A stretch of DNA of 35,582 nt from Halomarinibacterium sp041392125 (GCA_041392125.1 JAWKMR010000015.1:1-35582), one strand, 5' to 3'; shown: positions 25,188 to 33,321, counted from the stretch's first letter. A program made the numbers and translations. Notes: generated by a model not told the origin, from the letters alone.

Positions 25188-26194
25188 GAAAGCTATTTCA
25201 ATCTAAAATTACTGGTGCAGTGGCTCTATTGGTCCTTGTTTTTTTTATAGGAATTTTGGGCTTTAAAGTTTTGTACGACTATCTTTGGATTGATGCTGTA
25301 TATATGACAGTGATTACAATCACTACGGTGGGTTTTGGAGAGCTTCACCCGATGAGTCCTTCCGAAAAAATTTTCACCTCTTTTCTCATACTTTCCAGTA
25401 TCTTTATTGTAGGGTACGCCATTAAAGTAATTTCAGAATACATCCTTAGTAAAAGTAATATTGGTAACATAAGACATAAAAAAGTGCAGCACAAAATTGA
25501 CACCTTGAATGACCACGTTATTATTTGTGGTTTTGGAAGAAATGGAAAACAAGCCGCCCAAAAGTTGGAAGCGTATAAAAAAGCCTTTGTAGTGGTTGAA
25601 ATGGATGAGGAAATTGTAGAACGTAATTACGACGAAGACCATTTATTTGTAACCGGCAATGCCAATGAGGATGAAACCCTTATTAAAGCCGGAATTGAAC
25701 GTGCTTCCACTTTAATCTGTGCCTTACCCAGTGACTCGGATAACCTTTTTATAGTGCTCTCGGCGAGGCAGATCAACAAAAATCTAAAAATTATAAGCCG
25801 GGCGACTCAGGAAACAACCTATAAAAAATTAAAACTTGCGGGAGCGGACAATGTCATTATGCCCGATAAAATAGGAGGCGACCACATGGCTTCATTGGTA
25901 GTAGTTCCGGATTTAGTAGAATTTTTGGATAATCTCTCTGCCATAGGTGAAGAAGACAGTATGTATGTTGAACAGATACCTTTTGAAAAAGTATGCCCCG
26001 GTGGAGAAGAAAAAGCCATTGAAGATTTAGATTTACGTCGGAAGACAGGATGTTCCATTATTGGTTACAAATCGGCTGAAGGAAAGTATATTGTAAATCC
26101 TGAACCCTCTATGGTGCTCCAAAAAAAATCGAAATTAATTGTGATTGGCCGTCCCAATCAAATTGAAAATTTGAAAGAAACCTACCACGTTTAA
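25184..26194 (+). CDS. RCK-type potassium channel protein
   Basis: The 336-residue protein has two membrane segments (about residues 10-29 and 66-85) flanking a pore loop with the potassium selectivity filter TVGFG (48-52). The cytoplasmic part has a Rossmann TrkA-N domain with the nucleotide motif GFGRNG (116-121) followed by acidic residues at the second strand (VVVEMDEE), and a C-terminal TrkA-C domain. This is the MthK-like layout: an inner-membrane potassium channel gated by ligand or nucleotide binding to the RCK ring. It starts on the ATGA overlap with the PspC gene and ends just before the signal of the symporter gene. Confidence 0.92.
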   Translation: MRKLFQSKITGAVALLVLVFFIGILGFKVLYDYLWIDAVYMTVITITTVGFGELHPMSPSEKIFTSFLILSSIFIVGYAIKVISEYILSKSNIGNIRHKKVQHKIDTLNDHVIICGFGRNGKQAAQKLEAYKKAFVVVEMDEEIVERNYDEDHLFVTGNANEDETLIKAGIERASTLICALPSDSDNLFIVLSARQINKNLKIISRATQETTYKKLKLAGADNVIMPDKIGGDHMASLVVVPDLVEFLDNLSAIGEEDSMYVEQIPFEKVCPGGEEKAIEDLDLRRKTGCSIIGYKSAEGKYIVNPEPSMVLQKKSKLIVIGRPNQIENLKETYHV

Positions 26195-26286
26195 TGAAAG
26201 AAGACAAGATTTGTCTTCAAAAATTTGAAAAACCTTTTTTTTTTAGCATCTTGCTTAGCTTTATAAAAACAACTAAAAACCCAATT

Positions 26287-27987
26287 ATGAAGAAATTCTT
26301 TCTTTTCCTTTTAAGTTTTATGCTTCCGCTCCTCACTTTTGCACAAGAAACCGCCGCCGAAGAAGTAGGTATTGACCAAAAAATAGATCAATGGTTTGCG
26401 CCCATTTCCAGTGCTGCTTCTCGAGTTATTTTCTTTGAAGTATTTCCGGGAGCTCCTTTTGTCATTATTTTATTGGTGCTTAGTGCTGCTTTTTTTACTG
26501 TATATTTTGGGTTTCCAAACATTCGCTTCTTCGGAAAAGCCATCAATACAGTGCGAGGAAAATATGAAGATATTGAAACACACGGAGCTAAGATTTTATA
26601 TGGAGAAGATGGGATAGCCCAAGGGCAGGATTTTAATAAAGTAAAAGACATAGACGATCATATCGATTCTCTTTCTGAAGATCTTGCCATTGATGGCGAT
26701 ATTAAAGATACCATACGAGATGAAAGTAGTGAAGGTGAGGTTTCCCACTTTCAAGCATTGGCCACAGCCGTTTCCGGAACTGTAGGTAACGGAAATATTG
26801 CAGGAGTTGCCCTTGCCATTGCATTGGGTGGACCCGGAGCCACTTTTTGGATGATTATTTGTGGTCTGTTAGGAATGTCAACAAAGTTTGTAGAGTGTAC
26901 CCTTGGGGTGCAATATCGAGATGTAGGACCCGATGGTACTGTTTATGGTGGGCCTATGTATTATTTAACCAAAGGATTAAAAGAGAAAGGTTTTGCAACC
27001 TTGGGTAAAATTGCTGCAGTACTCTTTGCAATTTTTTGTATTGGAGGTTCCTTTGGGGGTGGTAATGCTGCGCAATCTAATCAAGCAACGATTGTATTAA
27101 AAGAATTATTGGGGCTTGAGAGTACGGCCGCAGGATTCATTATTGGTATTGTAATCGCCATTTTTGTGGGGATTATTATTATAGGTGGAATTAAGCGTAT
27201 TGCTTCGGTGACCGAAAAAGTGGTGCCTTTTATGGCTGTATTCTATATTTTAGCTTGTTTGTATATTATTTTCAGCAATTTTGGGTTGTTGGATGATGCT
27301 ATTGCCCTTATTGTAAAAGAAGCTTTTAATCCTACAGCCTTTGGTGTTGGTAGCCTTATTGGGGTATTATTGGTAGGTTTTAAAAGAGCGGCCTTCTCTA
27401 ATGAAGCAGGAGCTGGATCGGCTTCTATTGCCCACTCTGCTGTGCGTACTAAATATTCTGCCAGTGAAGGCTTGGTGGCATTGTTAGAGCCCTTTATTGA
27501 TACAGTTGTAATTTGTACTATGACCGCTTTGGTAATAGTGATCTTTAACTTTGGAGGCTTCTTTGAGTACGGAGGAGATGGAACCGGAGCTGTATTTATT
27601 GATGGGGTTGCCTATCAGGGAGCAGGAATTACCTCTATCGCATTTGCTGAATATATTCCGTTTTCAAAAATATTCTTAACGATAGCCGTTGTATTATTTG
27701 CAGTGTCAACCATGATTTCCTGGTCGTATTACGGGTTGCAATCTTGGAAATTCCTTTTCGGAAGAGGCAAAAAAGCCGATTTAATCTATAAGTTATTGTT
27801 TTTAACCTTTGTAGTAATAGGTGCTGCAGCCAGTATGCAATCTATTTGGGATTTCTCTGATGCTATGATTTTTGCCATGGTATTCCCAAATATGATAGGG
27901 CTATACTTCCTGTTCCCGGTAGTAAAAAAACAATTGAATCGTTATTTGGATGCTATTAAAATGAAAAGAGACGCCATTGAAAATTAA
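26287..27987 (+). CDS. Alanine/sodium symporter family protein (AGCS)
   Basis: The 566-residue protein matches the AGCS (AlsT/DagA) family of sodium-coupled amino-acid transporters. Conserved blocks are SHFQALATAVSGTVGNGNIAG (start of the core), VFGGPMYYL-like YGGPMYYLTKGLKEKG, and FSNEAGAGSASIAHSAV. The N-terminus is unusual: a cleavable-looking signal peptide (residues 1-20, ending LTFAQ) and an acidic insertion of about 60 residues (about 91-150) before the first conserved block. The ATG at 26287 is preferred over an in-frame start at 26194, since that would put a polar stretch before the signal. No other gene shares the operon clearly. Confidence 0.9.
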   Translation: MKKFFLFLLSFMLPLLTFAQETAAEEVGIDQKIDQWFAPISSAASRVIFFEVFPGAPFVIILLVLSAAFFTVYFGFPNIRFFGKAINTVRGKYEDIETHGAKILYGEDGIAQGQDFNKVKDIDDHIDSLSEDLAIDGDIKDTIRDESSEGEVSHFQALATAVSGTVGNGNIAGVALAIALGGPGATFWMIICGLLGMSTKFVECTLGVQYRDVGPDGTVYGGPMYYLTKGLKEKGFATLGKIAAVLFAIFCIGGSFGGGNAAQSNQATIVLKELLGLESTAAGFIIGIVIAIFVGIIIIGGIKRIASVTEKVVPFMAVFYILACLYIIFSNFGLLDDAIALIVKEAFNPTAFGVGSLIGVLLVGFKRAAFSNEAGAGSASIAHSAVRTKYSASEGLVALLEPFIDTVVICTMTALVIVIFNFGGFFEYGGDGTGAVFIDGVAYQGAGITSIAFAEYIPFSKIFLTIAVVLFAVSTMISWSYYGLQSWKFLFGRGKKADLIYKLLFLTFVVIGAAASMQSIWDFSDAMIFAMVFPNMIGLYFLFPVVKKQLNRYLDAIKMKRDAIEN

Positions 27988-27994
27988 TTTTTAG

Positions 27995-28002
27995 TATCTT
28001 TA
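27995..28002 (+). promoter_or_regulatory. Possible -7 box (TATCTTTA)
   Basis: TATCTTTA, one base off TAnnTTTG, 40 bases before the ATG at 28042, with TTG at 27977-27979 (15 bases upstream). Its transcript would begin almost at the hairpin of 28009-28043. Confidence 0.3.
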
Positions 28003-28008
28003 TAACTA

Positions 28009-28043
28009 ATAACTCCCCGGTTATATTTTAATGGTGGAGTTAT
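28009..28043 (+). promoter_or_regulatory. Inverted repeat over the start codon of the HhH gene
   Basis: ATAACTCC (28009-28016) pairs with GGAGTTAT (28036-28043), the second arm including the first two bases of the ATG at 28042. The left arm could instead pair with GTTAT at 28020-28024. These structures could exclude each other and hide or free the start codon. There is no T run, so this is not a terminator. Confidence 0.35.
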
Positions 28044-28917
28044 GTTTCAAAATTTTATAAAATCCCATTTTCGCTTCAGTAGTAGTGAGCAAAGTGGGAT
28101 TTTATTTTTAACAAGTAGTATCGTTGTTTTACTTTATTTGAACTATTTCTCAACTAATTCTTCCGAGACTTCGTTTCAAATTAACACTCCGGAATTACTT
28201 AAAATGCAACGGGAAATGGATTCGCTTCGGGTTTCTGAAATAGAACGAAGAAAGCCAAAAATTTATCCGTTTAACCCCAACTTTATTACCGATTTTAAAG
28301 CCTATACTTTAGGAATGACTCCCCAAGAGTTTGATAAGTTGAAAACCTTTCGGGATGAAGGGAATTGGATTAATTCGATTTCCGATTTTCAGAAAGTTAC
28401 CGGTGTAAATCAAAGATGGCTGGATTCCATAAGCCCCTATTTCAAATTTCCCGAATGGGTTACAAATCCTTCAAAAAAAACACGTATTTATTATAAAAAA
28501 GAAGTGTCCTATTCCGAAAAAATAGATTTAAACAAAGCCACTCAAGAACAGTTACAAGAAGTAAGTGGAATAGGGGAAGTGTTAAGTGCCCGTATTGTAG
28601 CTTATCGTGAAAAATTGGGAGGTTTTACCGCCGATGTGCAACTTTATTTTGTTTTTGGGCTGGATGCAGAAGTGGTCCGCAAGGCACTTCAAAAGTTTAC
28701 CGTAAAAACCCCAAAAGAAATTAATAAAATGAATATTAATGAAGTTTCAGCTTCAGATATTGCCACACTTCCGGGAATTTCTTTTACTCAAGGAAAACAG
28801 ATTTGGGAATTTATTCGTTTACGGAATAGAATTGAAAATTTGGAAGAATTATTAAAAATTGAAGGAATTACCGCTCATAAGTTACAGCTAATTACCCTAT
28901 ATTTGTTTGCTGAATAA
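28042..28917 (+). CDS. Membrane-anchored helix-hairpin-helix protein (ComEA-like)
   Basis: The 291-residue protein has one N-terminal membrane segment (about residues 19-36) and then three helix-hairpin-helix-like units. The clearest is KIDLNKATQEQLQEVSGIGEVLSARIVAYREKLG (about 160-193) with the hairpin GIGE; a second is at NINEVSASDIATLPGISFTQGKQ (231-253), and a weaker one lies near 75-135. HhH domains bind DNA without sequence preference, and ComEA-type proteins take part in DNA uptake. Whether this protein acts in competence is unknown; similar flavobacterial proteins are annotated only as HhH proteins. The start gives the conserved N-terminus. Confidence 0.83.
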   Translation: MFQNFIKSHFRFSSSEQSGILFLTSSIVVLLYLNYFSTNSSETSFQINTPELLKMQREMDSLRVSEIERRKPKIYPFNPNFITDFKAYTLGMTPQEFDKLKTFRDEGNWINSISDFQKVTGVNQRWLDSISPYFKFPEWVTNPSKKTRIYYKKEVSYSEKIDLNKATQEQLQEVSGIGEVLSARIVAYREKLGGFTADVQLYFVFGLDAEVVRKALQKFTVKTPKEINKMNINEVSASDIATLPGISFTQGKQIWEFIRLRNRIENLEELLKIEGITAHKLQLITLYLFAE

Positions 28918-28964
28918 GTTCCCAAAAAGCTTCGGGAAACAAAGAATGTAAACCAGTATTATTT

Positions 28965-30131
28965 ATGAATGACCACTTTTTTACCGAAGAACATCAGTAT
29001 TTCAGAAAAACATTTCGCGATTTCCTTCAAAAAGAAGTAGCTCCATATATCGAAACATGGGAAAAAACTGGAACCATAGACCGTTTTATTTGGGAAAAAA
29101 TGGGAGAGATGGGTTATTTTGGAATTTCCTATCCCGAAATGTATGGTGGTTTGGCTTTGGATAACTTTTACATGGTTATTTTTTTAGAAGAAATGCAACG
29201 CATTAATAGTGGTGGTTTTGCTGCTGCTATGTGGGCGCATGCGTATTTGGCTATGACCCACATTAACAAAGAAGGAAATGATGATCAAAAACGTAACTAT
29301 CTTACTCCCAGTATTACCGGAGAAAAGATCGGTTGTTTATGTATTACAGAACCTTTTGGGGGGAGCGATGTAAGCGGAATGCGTTCTACGGCGGTAAAGG
29401 AAGGGAATCAGTATATTATAAACGGTTCAAAAACTTTTATTACCAATGGAGTGTACAGTGATTATTTGGTAGTTGCAGCAAAAACACAGCCCGAATTAGG
29501 AAACAAAGGCATTAGTATTTTTGTGATCGATAGAAACACTCCCGGAGTAACCGCAACAAAGTTAGACAAACTGGGATGGCGCGCTAGCGACACTGGGGAA
29601 ATTGCTTTTGATAATGTAAAAATACCTCAAGGAAATTTATTGGGTGAAGAAAACCAAGGCTTTGCCTATATTATGCAGCATTTTGCATTGGAAAGACTAG
29701 TCATGGGCATCAATGCCCACGCACGAAGTGAATGGGCTCTGGAATATGCCATTGCGTATATGAAAGAACGAACGGCTTTCGGACAGTCTATTTCAAATTT
29801 TCAAGCGTTACGTCATACATTGGCCAACTTAAGCACCGAAGTTGAAATTTCTAAAACCTACAATTATAACGTTGCCAAAAGTTTGGGGGAAGGAAAGTAT
29901 GTGGTAAAAGAAGCGACCATGTCTAAACTTTATTCCACCAAAGTGGCGGACGAGGTTGCGTACCAATGTTTGCAAATGTTAGGCGGTTATGGTTATATGG
30001 AAGACTATCCTATGGCAAGATTATTGCGTGATAGCAGATTAGGACCTATTGGGGGAGGAACGAGCGAGATATTACGTGAGATTATCGCCAAAATGATTAT
30101 AGATGGTAAAACGTATAAGCCGGCAACTTAA
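28965..30131 (+). CDS. Acyl-CoA dehydrogenase (LCAD/IVD-type active site)
   Basis: The 388-residue FAD enzyme follows the family throughout: GCLCITEPFGGSDVSGMRSTA, the FAD/CoA contact block NGSKTFITNG, the helix motif ALERLVMGI, and the C-terminal LGGYGYMEDYPMARLLRD and GGTSEILREIIA. In most family members the catalytic Glu stands in the motif YEGT near the C-terminus. Here that place is glycine (PIGGGTSEIL, residues 361-370), while ALERL supplies E243, the position used by long-chain and isovaleryl-CoA dehydrogenases. The enzyme probably oxidises acyl-CoA in fatty-acid or branched amino-acid breakdown; the chain length is not set by sequence. Confidence 0.92.
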   Translation: MNDHFFTEEHQYFRKTFRDFLQKEVAPYIETWEKTGTIDRFIWEKMGEMGYFGISYPEMYGGLALDNFYMVIFLEEMQRINSGGFAAAMWAHAYLAMTHINKEGNDDQKRNYLTPSITGEKIGCLCITEPFGGSDVSGMRSTAVKEGNQYIINGSKTFITNGVYSDYLVVAAKTQPELGNKGISIFVIDRNTPGVTATKLDKLGWRASDTGEIAFDNVKIPQGNLLGEENQGFAYIMQHFALERLVMGINAHARSEWALEYAIAYMKERTAFGQSISNFQALRHTLANLSTEVEISKTYNYNVAKSLGEGKYVVKEATMSKLYSTKVADEVAYQCLQMLGGYGYMEDYPMARLLRDSRLGPIGGGTSEILREIIAKMIIDGKTYKPAT

Positions 30132-30159
30132 ATTGTTTTAAAAGTTTAAATTACCCAAG

Positions 30160-31587
30160 ATGCACAATTGTTCAAAATACTATGTTCTTATACTGATGAC
30201 TTTTTTCTCAATGAGTGTTTTTGCTCAAATTGAGGTGAAAAATAAGATTTCAGATTTTTTAACTTTTCAGCCCATTGAAAGTGCCAGTGTCTATGTACAA
30301 AATTCTACTATTGGTACGGTAAGTAACGTGGATGGAAAATTTGTCTTATTGGTTCCCATGGAGCACAAAAATGATACGTTGGTTATTTCGTCTATTGGGT
30401 ATAAAAGTTTCAAAACATTGGTAAGTGAGTTCGATTCTTCTCAGGAAATTTTTCTAGAAGAAGATATTGCCTCACTAGATGAAGTGGTGATTGTTTCAGA
30501 TCCAAGACCCACCGATGGAAACGGTATTGTAGTTCGTGCTATAGAACGTTTGGAACGAAATATGCCAAACCAGCCCTACCTTCAGAAAGGATTTTTAAGA
30601 CACCGCGAACGTAATAAAAAGGAATATAAGTGGCTTATTGAAAGTGCCTTCACCTTATACGATTCTAGTTATGCTTCGGGCTCGAGGAAAAACCTGAAAA
30701 TTAACATTGATGAAAACCGTAAAAGTTACGACTTGCGGGATGTTGATAGTCTTTTTGCATACGCTTCATACCTTCGATATAATGGTGGTGACAAAAAATT
30801 GCGGTCCAGAAATCTTAGAAGAGATACCATTAAAACCTCTTCGCTTGTAAAAGCTATTAAATGGAACGATAGCCGACTTACGGGAATTGATAATCTTTTT
30901 AAAGGACAACTTAATATTATTCGAAACTCAAACACACGAGATGCATTATTTGGAAAAAATATACTAGATAAACACCAGTTTGTTTTGGATACAATTTTAG
31001 TAGATGATGGTAGAAAATTGTACAAAATAAAAATTACGAAGAGTAACGAATTTATTGGGCTAAATACCGAAAATATTTATAATGAAGGTTTTGAGGCAAG
31101 AGGTTGGATGTATATTTATTACGATAATTATGCAATAAAAAAGTTGGAATACGAATTGGTGGCGGCTTCAGATGTTCAGAAAAGAAGAAGCAAAAGCCTT
31201 TTCGATACCAATGTAAATCATAAACTTACCATTACTTACAGAGAATTTAATGGTAAAATGTACCCCAGTTATGTGTATTATGAAACCCCAAAATTGGTGA
31301 ATATAGGAGACCGTTCTTCCGATAGGGAAAAGAATGAAGAAGAACAAGGAATTGATAAAGACGAGCAATATTATTATACCATCCAGGAGATTCTCTTTTC
31401 AGAAGTAATTGAAGACACCGAGGTTATTCAAAGTGAATTGAAAAAGAAATGGTCTGCAGATATTTTTGCAGTGCGCCCTTATAATGAGTCTTTCTGGAAA
31501 AACTACAATGTATTGCTGGAAAGTGAGGAGGAAGGAAAACTCATTAGAGATTTAAGTAAAAAGGCTTCGTTGTTTAAAGGCGAATAA
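30160..31587 (+). CDS. Carboxypeptidase-D-regulatory-like domain protein
   Basis: The 475-residue protein has a signal peptide (about residues 1-22, ending SMSVFAQ), then a carboxypeptidase-D-regulatory-like beta-sandwich (about 23-115) with the typical FQPIESASVYVQNSTIGTVSNVDGKF and VISSIGYK. The rest (about 120-475) is a beta-rich domain of a Bacteroidota family with no known function that I can name. The regulatory-like domain often forms the N-terminus of outer-membrane SusC-type proteins, but no barrel or TonB box follows. It is probably periplasmic or surface located. Confidence 0.75.
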   Translation: MHNCSKYYVLILMTFFSMSVFAQIEVKNKISDFLTFQPIESASVYVQNSTIGTVSNVDGKFVLLVPMEHKNDTLVISSIGYKSFKTLVSEFDSSQEIFLEEDIASLDEVVIVSDPRPTDGNGIVVRAIERLERNMPNQPYLQKGFLRHRERNKKEYKWLIESAFTLYDSSYASGSRKNLKINIDENRKSYDLRDVDSLFAYASYLRYNGGDKKLRSRNLRRDTIKTSSLVKAIKWNDSRLTGIDNLFKGQLNIIRNSNTRDALFGKNILDKHQFVLDTILVDDGRKLYKIKITKSNEFIGLNTENIYNEGFEARGWMYIYYDNYAIKKLEYELVAASDVQKRRSKSLFDTNVNHKLTITYREFNGKMYPSYVYYETPKLVNIGDRSSDREKNEEEQGIDKDEQYYYTIQEILFSEVIEDTEVIQSELKKKWSADIFAVRPYNESFWKNYNVLLESEEEGKLIRDLSKKASLFKGE

Positions 31588-31633
31588 TTCTAAAAATTCT
31601 TAAATCTCAATTTTCTTATCTAAAATCTTTTTA

Positions 31634-31641
31634 TATATTTG
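31634..31641 (+). promoter_or_regulatory. Putative -7 box (TATATTTG) for rpsU
   Basis: TATATTTG is an exact TAnnTTTG match and would start transcription near 31648, a few bases before the Shine-Dalgarno sequence. No -33 TTG is seen. Confidence 0.55.
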
Positions 31642-31652
31642 CCGTCCCAAAA

Positions 31653-31664
31653 GAGAGGAGGTGA
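31653..31664 (+). promoter_or_regulatory. Strong extended Shine-Dalgarno of rpsU
   Basis: GAGAGGAGGTGA, ending 7 bases before the ATG at 31672, has a long complement to the 16S rRNA tail (AGGAGGTGA core at 31656-31664). Other genes in the window lack such sites, in keeping with Bacteroidota. In Flavobacterium, bS21 with bS18 and bS6 covers the anti-Shine-Dalgarno, so a strong site before rpsU fits autoregulation by ribosomes lacking bS21. Confidence 0.85.
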
Positions 31665-31671
31665 AATCACT

Positions 31672-31866
31672 ATGTTAATAATACCAGTAAAAGACGGAGA
31701 AAACATTGACAGAGCGCTAAAGCGTTACAAGCGTAAGTTCGATAAAACAGGAACCATGCGTCAATTAAGAGACAGACAACAGTTTACAAAACCTTCTGTA
31801 AAGCGTAGAGCGCAAATTCAAAAAGCACAATACATTCAAGGACTTCGTGACGCTGAAGAAATTTAG
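31672..31866 (+). CDS. rpsU: 30S ribosomal protein bS21
   Basis: The 64-residue protein is a clear bS21: basic, beginning MLIIPVKDGENIDRALKRYK, with an R/K-rich tail. It sits on the small subunit near the 3' end of 16S rRNA. The reading frame is open further upstream, but the ATG at 31672 is set by the Shine-Dalgarno at 31653-31664 and by the normal N-terminus. In Bacteroidota its binding site at the anti-Shine-Dalgarno hides that sequence from ordinary mRNAs. It is followed by a terminator at 31890, so it is transcribed alone. Confidence 0.96.
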   Translation: MLIIPVKDGENIDRALKRYKRKFDKTGTMRQLRDRQQFTKPSVKRRAQIQKAQYIQGLRDAEEI

Positions 31867-31889
31867 TATTTGTCCTGTATACAATTTTT

Positions 31890-31919
31890 AAAAACCGCTA
31901 AACGTATTAGCGGTTTTTT
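31890..31919 (+). terminator. Intrinsic terminator of rpsU
   Basis: AAAACCGCTAA pairs with TTAGCGGTTTT across a 5-base loop (31902-31906), followed by a T run. The stem is perfect. Confidence 0.93.
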
Positions 31920-31945
31920 GTTTTTTGTACTAACTCCATTTGTCG

Positions 31946-31953
31946 TAACTTTA
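31946..31953 (+). promoter_or_regulatory. Possible promoter for the recombinase gene
   Basis: TTG (31925-31927), 18 bases, then TAACTTTA (31946-31953), a one-base variant of TAnnTTTG. It lies 24 bases before the ATG at 31977 and after the rpsU terminator. Confidence 0.4.
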
Positions 31954-31976
31954 TAGTTTAACTTTTATCCTTTAAA

Positions 31977-32867
31977 ATGCTTTTTAAGGAGTTTACAGAT
32001 TATCTCTCGCTCGAAAAAAACTATTCCCCCCATACGGTAACGGCTTATTTGAAAGATTTGGGAACCTTTTCTGAATTTGCTTCCGAAAATTATGACTATT
32101 CCAGTTTAAAAGAAATACACTACAGTATTATTAGGAGTTGGATTGTCTCTTTGGTAGAAAGTGGAATTTCAAACCGAACTATTAATCGTAAAATCTCTTC
32201 CTTAAAAACCTACTATAAATTTTTACTGAAAACCGGGCAGATTAAAGAAAACCCTTTGGTAAAACACAAATCCTTAAAGACCGCTTCAAAATTGCAGGTG
32301 CCATTTTCCGAAAAAGAAATTAACGAGGTCATTGCCATGCTTTCTGAAGAACAAGGTTTTGAAGGACTTCGTAATAAATTAATTGTAGAATTGTTTTACG
32401 CCACAGGCATGCGAAGGACAGAGTTGGTTCATTTAAAGATGACAGATGTTTCGCTGAGTCAGAAAACCATCAAAGTATTAGGAAAAAGGAATAAAGAAAG
32501 AATCATCCCGCTCATTCCTTCCATACTTCAAACCTTAAAACAATATATAGGAGAAAGGTCTCATTTAGAAAATATTAAAGACTCAGCCTATTTGTTACTC
32601 TCTAAAAATGGCGTTAAAATATATGAAACGCTTGTCTATCGAATTATAAATTCTTACTTTAGTAAGGCATCAGAAAAGATAAAAAAGAGCCCTCACATCT
32701 TACGACATTCTTTTGCAACGCACCTTCTTAATGAAGGAGCAGATTTAAATGCAGTGAAAGAACTTTTGGGTCACGCCAGTTTGGCATCTACCCAAGTATA
32801 TACACACAATAGTATTATGCAATTGAAAAATGTTTACCAAAAAGCGCACCCAAGAAATTCAAAATAA
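31977..32867 (+). CDS. xerC: Site-specific tyrosine recombinase XerC/XerD family
   Basis: The 296-residue protein has the N-terminal SAM-like DNA-binding domain (residues 1-90) and a catalytic domain with all expected residues: R146 in YATGMRRTEL, K170 in VLGKRNKER, H240 and R243 in HILRHSFATHLL, H266 in LLGHASLASTQ and the nucleophile Y275 in VYTH. It has the normal XerC/XerD length and would resolve chromosome dimers at dif. The choice between XerC and XerD is based on overall look and is uncertain. There is no integrative element near it; it is a housekeeping gene between rpsU and hpf. Confidence 0.88.
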   Translation: MLFKEFTDYLSLEKNYSPHTVTAYLKDLGTFSEFASENYDYSSLKEIHYSIIRSWIVSLVESGISNRTINRKISSLKTYYKFLLKTGQIKENPLVKHKSLKTASKLQVPFSEKEINEVIAMLSEEQGFEGLRNKLIVELFYATGMRRTELVHLKMTDVSLSQKTIKVLGKRNKERIIPLIPSILQTLKQYIGERSHLENIKDSAYLLLSKNGVKIYETLVYRIINSYFSKASEKIKKSPHILRHSFATHLLNEGADLNAVKELLGHASLASTQVYTHNSIMQLKNVYQKAHPRNSK

Positions 32868-32975
32868 ATAATTCTAAATTTTTTCGTCTATGAAATGCCC
32901 ACCCGTAATTATTAACCTGCCGAAGATGAACAAACAGGGCATTATATCTTCTGCGTTATAAAATACCTTATACAG

Positions 32976-33278
32976 ATGAAAGTGAATATTGAAACCCCCA
33001 ATTTTGTAGCAGACATTAAACTACTCAACTTTATTGAAAAAAAGTTAACCAAATTAGAGCAGTTTTACGATAAGATTATCCATGCCGATGTCTTTCTGAA
33101 GGTTCAAAAAACCAGTGAAAAAGAAAATAAAGTAGTCGAAATATTATTAAGTATCCCCGGGGACGATTTAATGATTAAAAAAGAAGCCAAAACTTTTGAA
33201 GAAGGCGCCGATGAATGTGTAAGATCTTTAGAAAGACAACTCAAAAAAAGAAAGCAAAAACAAAGAGCTTATTTATAA
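32976..33278 (+). CDS. hpf: Ribosome hibernation promoting factor (HPF/RaiA family)
   Basis: The 100-residue protein matches the short HPF/RaiA family: MKVNIETPNFVADIKLLNFIEKKLTKLE, then DAFL-type beta strands and KKEAKTFEEGADECVRSLERQLKKRKQK with the basic C-terminus. These proteins bind the 30S decoding centre and silence ribosomes in stationary phase. It lies between the recombinase and the tRNA/tuf operon. The usual long-HPF dimerisation tail is absent, as in short members. Confidence 0.9.
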   Translation: MKVNIETPNFVADIKLLNFIEKKLTKLEQFYDKIIHADVFLKVQKTSEKENKVVEILLSIPGDDLMIKKEAKTFEEGADECVRSLERQLKKRKQKQRAYL

Positions 33279-33321
33279 AAGATTTTTTTTGAAAAAGATT
33301 TTTTAGAAATAAATATTTATA

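Noticed and set aside
28920..28940. Small inverted repeat TTCCC...GGGAA after the HhH gene
   Set aside because: The stem is only 5 bp and no T run follows, so I cannot call it a terminator.
31977..32867. Tyrosine recombinase as sign of an integrative element
   Set aside because: All residues match a housekeeping XerC/XerD protein, its neighbours are rpsU and hpf, and no direct repeat or tRNA fragment that could be an attachment site is seen.
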